Below are positions 20,551 to 28,638 of a stretch of 30,952 nt of DNA, one piece after another. The translations under genes were made by a program, and so were the position numbers. Every line of letters begins with the position of its first letter. Positions within the stretch are counted from its first letter, which is position 1. The notes under the pieces are model-generated. The model was given only the letters and a program-made list of their open reading frames with translations, made no database searches and was not told the origin of the DNA. The stretch covers positions 217,728 through 248,679 of the forward strand of contig NW_003134838.1 of assembly GCF_000003605.2 (NCBI RefSeq). The letters run 5' to 3'. This stretch comes from Saccoglossus kowalevskii. Its lineage: Eukaryota > Hemichordata > Enteropneusta > Harrimaniidae.

Positions 20551-23500
20551 GTTAGTAAACGAGCGAACCGTGTTCATGTTGGGTTTATTTTACATAAATA
20601 GCAGTACCGTCACCGGCTCTACGTTACGGCTTACGTTACAGACGATACACAATCGCCAGCCTAGGATGATGTGTAACATCCACCGTCACAGGCGCGTGAT
20701 GAGGATGTGTACGTTACGTCAAATTGTCGGCGAGATATTGTTGCTATGTTTATCTGCTTCACTTCATGACTCCAAACAAAACAACGTTGAAAATTACAAT
20801 ATTGAGAGGGAGAACACTCTTGTTACCATTAGTAACACTCTATATTGTTATAAATTATTATAATCTACTAACTGTCCAGGTATCTAGAATATGAGAGATG
20901 ACAATTATTAACTACATCAAAACTAATCAATATATACTCAACAAACCAAAAACACTGCAGTTTTTTGTGGTCAAACCACTGGCGTTTGGTACAAATTAAT
21001 AACAATAAGCTAAAACAATCATTAATAGTGATGGTGTGTAGTATTAAAGCGGGAGAGTCGTCATCTGCGCATGCGTCAGATGGCCATAGCGTGTCATTGT
21101 TTACAAACAAGCGTCTACCCATGAGCCTTTGTGTTTTTAGCGTGTGTTGTTATCGTCGCTTGGAACTCAATTCCCGTGCGTGCGCAGGTGACGACCTTCC
21201 CGTTTTAAGCATATAAATAATGATGATACTAGAATTCTGATTTTTGAGTATGGAAAAAAAAATCAATGACTAAAGCTGAGAAAAAAAATATCTCTGTTTC
21301 TCGTTTCCGCGCGCATCATTTTGAACTATGCGCCTCGGGCGTGTTTTTCCTTCTAAAGCATTCCAAAATTAGAAACATTACTTTTAGTTTATGTTAACCC
21401 TAACAAGGAAAATACTAGTAACTTGAATCCGAATCTGAGACCATCAATTTTGTGTATATATTTGCGCATGGCTAATACGATAAACTGGCCATCATTCCCA
21501 GGCAGTGTTGAAAAGTTGCTGCAACAGTCAAGGCTCCTTTCGTAGACATTGAAAATATGTAATACTTTTATCATATTATATTCATACAGATAACAATAGA
21601 ATTCAACCTTACATAAAATACTATGAACCTGTCAACTACAAGAACATACATACCCCATCCAATCTGGCGCGACACAAGAGAGACACAGCAAGGGATTCCG
21701 TGATAAAAGTGCAATTCACTGCTTTCAGTAGGTAAGTTTAAAAGCAGTCAGACTCAGAAGAGTTTGTTTTGTCTTTTCAACATATATTCAAACAAATGTC
21801 AGCTAGCTGCAAACTCTGGGAAGGCCACTCAACTCGAAGTCTGGTACACAACCTTAAAGGAAAAAAACATGTAATTAGACTGGGGTAAATATGCCAGGGC
21901 ATGTTACATGTTTAGTGGTATAAATTGCTGTGTTCAAATATCCAACATACTTTCCAAGAAAATCCTTGTGAAAAGATCAAAAATATCTCTTTTTAGGCTT
22001 CTCCGTAGCAGAAATGAACTTTTCTGCTGTGTTTTTCCAACTTATGGCATTCATCATGTCAAGCTCCCTACTTATTTATCATCTTCAGAACCTAAATACA
22101 TGTTAGTGTTATAGATATGTGATGACTATGACACATGAACATGTCTGTTTGCATAGTATCGTATTGCAATTATGACACATGCAATACAAAATTAACTTTT
22201 ACCCTTCCCCAAAATTAAACGACCTGTGTTTCTAGGCGTTGGTTGTAATGATAGACTGCCCCTTATTGAATGGCTCAGAACAGAAATGAATCATTGTGAA
22301 TCAAGGTACGCACGGCCGAGTGGGAAGCTAGCACCAGCATTCAGACGTACTTAAAAGCATTGAAATTTTTATGTTTTATTTTTTTCCACAATGTTTGCGT
22401 AAATTCAGACCATCAAATATTTCATGCAATAAAGGTTCCCTATAAAGCTGTGAATGTTCTGAGATTGCAACTTCAGGCCAAAGCACACTCTGCCATGGCA
22501 TAGGCTGCTCCCAAATCAAACTCTCAGTAGGTGATTTCAAAAGTATATCAGTATACGTTGTATGTTGTGGCTGTACCGGTACTTCATAATATAACATGCA
22601 ATCTACATGTAAATTATAGGGTATTAGATCAACACATCCCTTTCTATGTATCCATGCATAGCAATGTAATTTTGATATTGAAGACTGTTATTTCTTACAA
22701 CTAGTAATACATGTATAAGCCTAAAAATACATCGTTATTGTCACAGTCATTAGTATTTAGGATAATTGTTTTGTTTTTCAGAGAATTCAAGCTGCTGTTA
22801 TCAGCAAACAGTGGTATTTTTTCACCTGGGGCCACTTTATCTATTATTGGAAAAGGCAGCAACAAAACCCAAATTATCAGTTCAAAACAATTGGGTGTTT
22901 ACAAGGGTATATTAGAAGGTGAGCACTTGCACATTCCAACTACATTCGTCATCTGCCAAAGCTTATAAATAAGTTAAATTAAAGAGGATCAACAAAATAT
23001 GTCTGTGTATAAAGTATTATTATACATCTAGCTAAGAAAACAATAGAATAAACTGATCTATAAATTGCGAATACGGTAATTAGTAAATGTACGGCAAATG
23101 ATCACACGATTGGTTTGATGTACTTTCCAATACCTTTAAACATGAATGTTACTTTTCAGAGGTAGAGATGTGACATTCTATGGTATTATGGTGGTCATTT
23201 TGGATTTACACGAATTAGCAAAATTTCCCATCGATGACGTGTCATCATGCATATCGACCTCAGTGTTTGGTTCTAGACAATGGCAGGCTTAGCCCTAGGG
23301 AACCTACATGTATTTGGCTTCAAGACTAACATGTCATTGACAAATGCTGCCCATGTTGTATCTCAACAACATTGTGTTAAGCAATGCTCGTTGAAGTCAT
23401 TTTATAGACTTCCCAGTTTATTATGCTGGTTTGGGAACCTATCAGTGTGCCCTTATTTTTGTAGGAATTCCGGAGTCACAAAAGAAATCTCCAAAATTAG

Positions 23501-26500
23501 GTTTGAGTCAGCTTGTTGACTGCTGGGGAAGTTGGTGTTAAAAAAAAAATGAAATTATATGTGACTGTGTAGGTAGACACAAACAAAATTGTTGGGGCCT
23601 ATGATTTCTTTTGTTTTTTTAACTTATTTTGTTTATAAGTGTAAATTTCATTTTATCAAATTACAAATTTCATAACTATAGTATGTTGTTTTTCAAAATC
23701 TCTATACCAATGACAAGCAAGTGAATTAATTAGCACAAGTAGTTGCAACACAGCAAATCTTTTTGCATTAGTGGTAGGTCATATAGGCTTAGAGGGTACA
23801 TTGGTACCTTGGTGTTTGTGGATGTTCATCTGATGTTTTTTGCATCTATTGTACATTATGAATAATGCATGTATAAAGATTGAATGCATTCATGCAAAGT
23901 GTGTCAGACATGTGGCTCAAGAACACGCTTTGTAATATGGTTTTAATTAAATCCCTTTATTCTGTTTTTGCTGTTAGATGAACCTACAACATCAGTTGTT
24001 CATGGGCATTTACAAGCTGGCGTATTTAATGGTGTTATAAAAACACAGGAAGAACATTTTCATGTTGAACCAGCTAAGCAACACTTCAACCAGTCACAAG
24101 CTTTTCAATCTATTATTTTTAAGGGAAGTGATGTGCACTGGAATGACACTGATCATGAACATGGGTGTGGTCTGAGAGGAGAAATTGAGAAAAAGTTAAA
24201 CAAAATACAAACATCAGCATGGCAGAATTCTGACAGTAATAATATGCATCAGTGGCCAAGAAATAAAAACATCAAATTATCGGTTTACAAACAATCACAG
24301 TTAAAAGAATTATTGAAAAACGCTACCCAGAATAAGTTATTTAAGAGAATCAGGAATGAAACAAATAGTGTTAGTCGTCAGCATGAAAAAAGTAAGGAAA
24401 ATAATATTCACAACAATCATAGTACAGGACAAAATATTTATTCAAGAGATGCAAATATACATGATGATTCAGACACCAGTAAATCCAGCAGAAGGAAAAG
24501 ATCTATGCCATCTACTGTAGTTACATGTCCACTGTATCTTGTTGCTGACCATACATTTTATAAGCACGTTGGAGATAACAATGCAGCTACCACACTGGCT
24601 GAAATGGCGTACTATATACAGGAAGTTGATAATGTATACAGAAGTACAGATTTCAATGGTGATGGTGTAGGTAAGGCATTTTAATATACTTACAGTGTAC
24701 ATGTGGTTTATAGTCAATGAACCAAGTTAATTCAAGTACCAATCTTATAAATCTTGTTATGAAGTAGTATGTGCCATAAACGATATGCAACACAATTAAT
24801 AGAATAACCTGGTCAATGTAATGTTTGTAAGCCAATAAAGACAGACACCTGTACAACACGTGTGGCCACATCCAAGCTTTATTCCAGACCATACTACCAA
24901 AAAACTACAGACTCCCTAGCATCATTGTCATTCTTAATATATTACAATCAAAAGTTGTTTTCAAACAGTCGAACATTACCGAGCATTTATGTTGATTCGA
25001 CTGTGGTTTAGATTTTAGCATCCAGGGGTGTCATCAAGCTCAAATTCAATGGTGGGTAATCCAAACTGGATTCCCTAGAGGTGGTTTGAATCTATTTTCT
25101 TCTTAATAATTTAAGATCGATGGGGGTCTCGATCAAGTGAGCTTAACCGGGAAACAGTATTGTTTGCTAATGGATAACCCTTTGATGGGTAAACTGGTAT
25201 TCACATAGATACATATTACTGGCAACATGAACAAGTACCAAATTTTTACTATTATAAAATTATTCATTTAACAACATGCATAAATATGTTTTACAGTAGT
25301 ACTGATCTATATATTGTGCCATTCATAGGTTTGTTGTAATAATACCTGATAGAACAAATCATTCATTTTCTATACTTTAATGTAACTGAAGTAAAATGGA
25401 CTACCGTATTTTTTTTGTTTGATCGCTTTATAGGAGACAATATAGGATTTTCAATTGCTGGGGTAACAGTATTTGAGGATATCTATGATCCAAACTACAA
25501 ATTTACAGAAAATAACATTCCTGCAGCAGAGTACTTGAACAAGTTCTCAGAGTATAATTTTAATAGATATTGTATGGCAATACTGTTTTCTTATCGTGAT
25601 TTTGGTGGCGGTGTTTTGGGTCTTGCCTGGATTGGATATTCAACATGGCTAGGTCCCCCTGGAGGTATGTATTAACAATTATGCAAAATACACAAAAACA
25701 GTAATGCACACCTATAGTAACCAGCTGTCACATTGTTCTAACTTTGAACTTCGAACTACAAACTTTTGACACATTTCCTATAAATCTCATTGACAAGCAA
25801 GAATGTAATTTACACTCTGGCGCATTCGACTAACAGACTTTATCTTTTTTTCTTTTCTACAAGGAGTATGTCAGTACAGAGTGACTCTCATGAGTGATGG
25901 AAAACAGCGGAGTATGAATACAGCAATGGTAACATTATATAACTATGGTACCAGGGTACCAAGAAAAGTTACAACTATCTCTGTCATGCATGAATTGGGA
26001 CATAGTTTTGGTTCACCGGTAATAATTTGCTATATGCACAACTTTTTTTAGTCCCTATTCGGGCGCAGTCTGAAAACGAGGACTTATGGATTGACCTGTG
26101 TGTGTGTCCACCTATAAGTCATGCCTGGACTGATTACATTCAAACTTCACACATATATCATGCATAATAATGGGTATTACCGGATTCTGCCGTAAATTTG
26201 CCCAGGGCCGTTAAACGGTAGTTCGGGTTTTTAAAAAAATAAATTGGGACCAAGAAACCGCCCAGGGCAATTTTTCGGCAGTTTTTTAAGGTGTTATTTT
26301 AATCTTTTCTGATGACTAAAAGTTTTGCCGTAGTCATTGACGCCTATTCAAGAATATTGATGTTTATTGTGACTACTACAGACTAGCATGAATGGGTTAG
26401 CTTCATTTCGACAATGAGCTGTTATCGCTGTAAACAATGTTAAATTCTTCTTCAAATGCTCAGTTTATCTTTTGAAAACAACTATTTTTTTTATTTAAAA

Positions 26501-28638
26501 ACAAATCATGCCGCTTTCCCATAAAAACCCAAGCCAAAAGATCGTACAACATCGACAAATCTCTTCCGTGCTGGTGTTCAGTAACATTAACATATTTAAA
26601 TGAGCTATGGTATTTTGAACACGTTGGCATCATCCATCGTTTTCATTGGTTAATTATCGATTTGACCTGTCAGGTCAAAGAAAACCGTCATTCGCTTATG
26701 ATGAAATAAGTTGAAATTTATTTGCATTTCATAACAATTCAATGTATTTATTTTTTGCACATTATTATAATCATTACTAGGTAATAATTAACAATTGTGA
26801 AATGCAGCATGACTGGATTGCGCTACCGCGATCATTTGCTACTATTTGCAATGCAGTTGGGTTCGTTTGTATTTGAAACTTCTTTTAGAATATACTTTCG
26901 TTACTTATAAAATTAAACCCAATAATTGTATTTGGCGCACAAGGTTCGTTAATGTGATTTTTTTTTTAGAAAGATGCGCGGTCTACTTTTTAATCCAGCA
27001 AGAAAAAAATGTAAAAAATTTTAGATTAGCTTCTGCAATAGTTTCTTTCGTGCGTGGAAAATCGATGTAGGTGGATTTTTCAATAAAAATATAAGCCCCC
27101 TAAAAATATTTGATGATAAATTTTTGAAAACTTGAACCCCAAATAAGGGCCCACCAGCCGTGAAACCGCCCGCTGGCAGGGCAATTTTTTTGCATGGGTG
27201 AATTTACGGCAGAATCCGGTATACATATGAACATCAATTTGTTTCACTATCTGATTCACGCTGGCCGATTGGCGGCCATTTTTGTGCTGGATAATCATCA
27301 AAATCAAGCAATTGTGGCATTCAGGAACTGGATCTCTGTTGTTTACAGATGGATTTTTTTGGAACTCTGTACATGTGTTGGACATTATTGGTTCCTGATG
27401 CACGTCATTTTGATTATTGATAGTCATTTTTTTTTAGTGAATGCGGTTCTAGTGCCATATCTCTAACATGTTTTTCTGATTAAGTTAAAATTTTATATAT
27501 TCATTATACATCATGTCATAGATGTACAGATATATTTGTTTGTCTATTCAATTCAAAATGGCCGATCAGTGGCCATTTTGTTTTAATTAATTCAAGAGCA
27601 ATATCTCTCAATATAGACAAGCACTCGCTTGACAATCAGATGCAAGATGACTAAATGAAAGTCATTTTAATGTTAAATTATCATAATCAAGGATCAGTTT
27701 CTGGATCCATATCTCTGACATGTTTATGTTCAACTATTTTACTTGAAACAAAACTATATACATGTATCTTAAATTTGATAACTAACAGTGACTGCCATGC
27801 ATGGCTTGTTTTTTATTGAAGCATAGATAATAGAACAAATTATTACTTTCCCCTCATCTTTGGACTTAAACGTAATATTTTATGTTTGTGTTACTGTCCT
27901 AAACTATTTTCAGTACTATAGTTTTTACTAGTAGCATCTATACTTTTTAATAAGTAAATGCAACATTGGGCCATTCCAGTTTATATCATTCCAGTTGATG
28001 AGCTTGTGTGTTTAATTCATACAGGGTAAAATTTCCATGGGTGTATAAGTCATACAAAGTTTTATTTCCAAATCACCATTCACCATACAGTAATGGAAAT
28101 CCAAAACTATAGTTCCTACCCGGTACTTATGGTGTTAATGAGTTCCATTGTGCAACCATACAGAGTAGGATTTCCAAATATAACTCTCATCATATGCTAA
28201 TTTACCAAGTTCAAAATTTTATATTTGATAATGGAAATCCATATAAACTGAAATGGTCCATTATCAACATTTTTGTTTTAATAGTTGATAGGGAGACTAA
28301 ACTTTTCAACTTAAAAAAACCCAAAACCTTTCAACTTATTTAACTGGAGGTGCAGCAGATATAAGCTTCTTCAACTTAGTACTGAGGGGATTCACATTTC
28401 TTTATTGGTGAAAACTGATGAATAACATATTTGTATACATTTATTAATATAATAGTTATGACTTATTTTCAGCATGATCCAAAAAACAGAGTATGTTCAC
28501 CAGGTGGGGAGTATGGAAATTATTTGATGTATTCTAAATCCACTGATGGTAGCAAGGCCAATAATTATGTGTTTTCCCAATGCTCTAAGGCATACATGAC
28601 TCCTGTTATTACCACAAAGGGAAGTAGATGCTTTCAGT
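20460..28638 (+). CDS. ADAM10-like: ADAM10-like disintegrin-metalloproteinase, 3' end beyond window (7 exons seen)
   Basis: Exons 20460-20550, 22236-22305, 22782-22918, 23978-24670, 25434-25664, 25864-26018 and 28473-28638 join in frame to 514 residues plus one base. Order: signal peptide (about 1-29), prodomain with candidate cysteine switch Cys163 (EHGCGLRG), Lys/Asn/Ser-rich linker, furin-type site RRKR (271-274), then the reprolysin domain from CPLYLVADHTFY. Zinc ligands H450, H454 and H460 with catalytic E451 form HELGHSFGSPHD; the Met-turn is NYLMY (Met478). RDF.GGVLGLAW and FGSPHD favour ADAM10 over ADAM17. The family cleaves membrane-protein ectodomains at the cell surface. It is diverged from canonical ADAM10/Kuzbanian and may be a paralogue. 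Disintegrin, Cys-rich, membrane and tail parts are not in the window. Exons 3-7 are secure; exons 1-2 are inferred. Confidence 0.9.
20551..22235 (+). other. ADAM10-like intron 1 (proposed)
   Basis: 1.7 kb. The first 800 bp is CpG-richer, with an NRF1-like palindrome near 21066-21075 (CATCTGCGCATGCGTCAGAT). The frame at 20492-20863 overlaps exon 1 in another frame and is not recognised as a gene. Confidence 0.45.
22236..22305 (+). CDS. ADAM10-like: ADAM10-like exon 2 (candidate prodomain exon)
   Basis: Lies between a TTTCTAG acceptor and a GTACGC donor; 70 bp, entering in phase 1 and leaving in phase 2, which is exactly what exons 1 and 3 need. Reads VGCNDRLPLIEWLRTEM then NHCES, with the split codon giving R before EFKLLL. 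L-R-x-[DE]-[FM]...R-x-F-x-L fits the ADAM10 prodomain start (LRLDFHAHGR.F.L). Short, so not certain. Confidence 0.55.
22782..22918 (+). CDS. ADAM10-like: ADAM10-like exon 3 (prodomain)
   Basis: Acceptor TTTTTCAG (AG at 22780-22781), donor GTGAGC (22919-22924); phase 2 in, phase 1 out. Encodes EFKLLLSANSGIFSPGATL and ends GVYKGILE, which aligns with the ADAM10 prodomain strand region ending Y.G.I.G. Confidence 0.88.
22919..23977 (+). other. ADAM10-like intron 3
   Basis: 1.06 kb from GTGAGC to CTGTTAG. A short frame at 23280-23519 shows no recognisable domain. Nothing else noted. Confidence 0.8.
23978..24670 (+). CDS. ADAM10-like: ADAM10-like exon 4 (prodomain, cysteine switch, linker, furin site, start of protease)
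   Basis: 693 bp, the largest exon, phase 1 at both ends; donor GTAAGG at 24671. Encodes HLQAGVFNGVIKTQ and FHVEPAK (ADAM10 G.F.G.I.T...FYVEPA), EHGCGLRG, then about 100 residues rich in Asn, Lys, Ser and His with several potential N-glycosylation sites, RRKRS, CPLYLVADHTFYKHVGD and YIQEVDNVYRSTDFNGDGV. Confidence 0.95.
24671..25433 (+). other. ADAM10-like intron 4
   Basis: 763 bp from GTAAGG to CTTTATAG. No repeat or gene recognised apart from a short AATCCAAACTGGATT inverted pair near 25056-25070. Confidence 0.85.
25434..25664 (+). CDS. ADAM10-like: ADAM10-like exon 5 (catalytic domain, first half)
   Basis: 231 bp, phase 1 at both ends; donor GTATGT. Encodes DNIGFSIAGVTVFED, EYLNKFSEYNFNRYCMAI and SYRDFGGGVLGLAWIG. 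The YC.A..F..RDF..GVLGLAW.G string is the ADAM10 signature in this region. Confidence 0.95.
25864..26018 (+). CDS. ADAM10-like: ADAM10-like exon 6 (catalytic domain, zinc helix)
   Basis: 155 bp; acceptor CTTTTCTACAAG, donor GTAATA at 26019; phase 1 in, phase 0 out. Encodes LMSDGKQRSMNTAM, LYNYGTRVPRKVTT and HELGHSFGSP, with the HELGH codons at 25989-26003. The exon ends one codon before the third zinc histidine. Confidence 0.96.
26178..27221. mobile_element. 1.04-kb non-autonomous DNA transposon-like element with 21-bp perfect terminal inverted repeats
   Basis: The 21 bp at 26178-26198 (starting TACCGGATTCTGCCG) are exactly inverted at 27201-27221. If the outer TA pairs are the target duplication, the element proper is 26180-27219. 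A GAAACCGCCC...AGGGCAATTTTT block is repeated directly near both ends (26254-26275, 27162-27190). The longest frame (26846-27070) shows no transposase features. A TA duplication would suit the Tc1/mariner-type superfamily, but the class is not proven. Confidence 0.8.
26661..26679. promoter_or_regulatory. Perfect 19-bp palindrome with everted AGGTCA half-sites
   Basis: TTTGACCTG-T-CAGGTCAAA is perfectly symmetric and contains TGACCT-GTC-AGGTCA, an everted repeat with 3-bp spacer, the same arrangement as at 4647-4661. It sits inside the transposon-like element. Binding is only inferred from the motif. Confidence 0.35.
27967..28260. mobile_element. 294-bp inverted-repeat (MITE-like) element
   Basis: TGGGCCATTCCAGTTTATAT (27967-27986) is inverted at 28241-28260 with 18 of 20 bases matching. 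The interior has repeated TTTCCAAAT and GGAAATCCA words in both orientations and no ORF. Confidence 0.7.
28473..28638 (+). CDS. ADAM10-like: ADAM10-like exon 7 (third zinc histidine, Met-turn, end of catalytic domain)
   Basis: 166 bp; acceptor TTATTTTCAG, donor GTAAGT at 28639-28644; phase 0 in, phase 1 out. Begins HDPKNRVCSPGGEYGNYLMY, then FSQCSKAY and GSRCFQ, matching the ADAM10 catalytic C-terminus (GNY.MY...FS.CS...CF). The next exon should start the disintegrin domain. Confidence 0.95.

Larger units (their letters stand above)
26045..27620 (+). repeat. Modular dispersed repeat, interrupted copy
   Basis: Left part (about 26045-26177) has TTAGTCCCTATTCGGGC and ATTCAAACTTCACACATATA; right part (27222 onward) resumes ACATATGAACATC, GATTCACGCTGGCCGATTGG and GGCCATTTTTG. 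Together they follow the order seen at 10200-10520 and 29467-29650. A hairpin module CAAAATGGCC-GATCAGT-GGCCATTTTG lies at 27554-27580. Confidence 0.6.
26019..28472 (+). other. ADAM10-like intron 6, transposon-rich, splits the zinc motif
   Basis: 2.45 kb from GTAATA to ATTTTCAG. Contains a dispersed repeat (about 26045-27620) interrupted by a terminal-inverted-repeat element (26178-27221), and a second inverted-repeat element (27967-28260). Confidence 0.9.

Noticed and set aside
20492..20863. 123-codon open frame on the + strand
   Set aside because: It overlaps the proposed ADAM exon 1 in another frame and continues into a CpG-rich intron; no domain or splice support.
22311..22345. tRNA-like D-arm words (GGCCGAGTGG)
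   Set aside because: No anticodon stem, T-arm or GGTTCRA box follows at the needed distance; it lies just after the exon 2 donor.
26846..27070. 74-codon frame inside the inverted-repeat element as a transposase remnant
   Set aside because: It is short, with no DDE-type or DNA-binding features that I can recognise.
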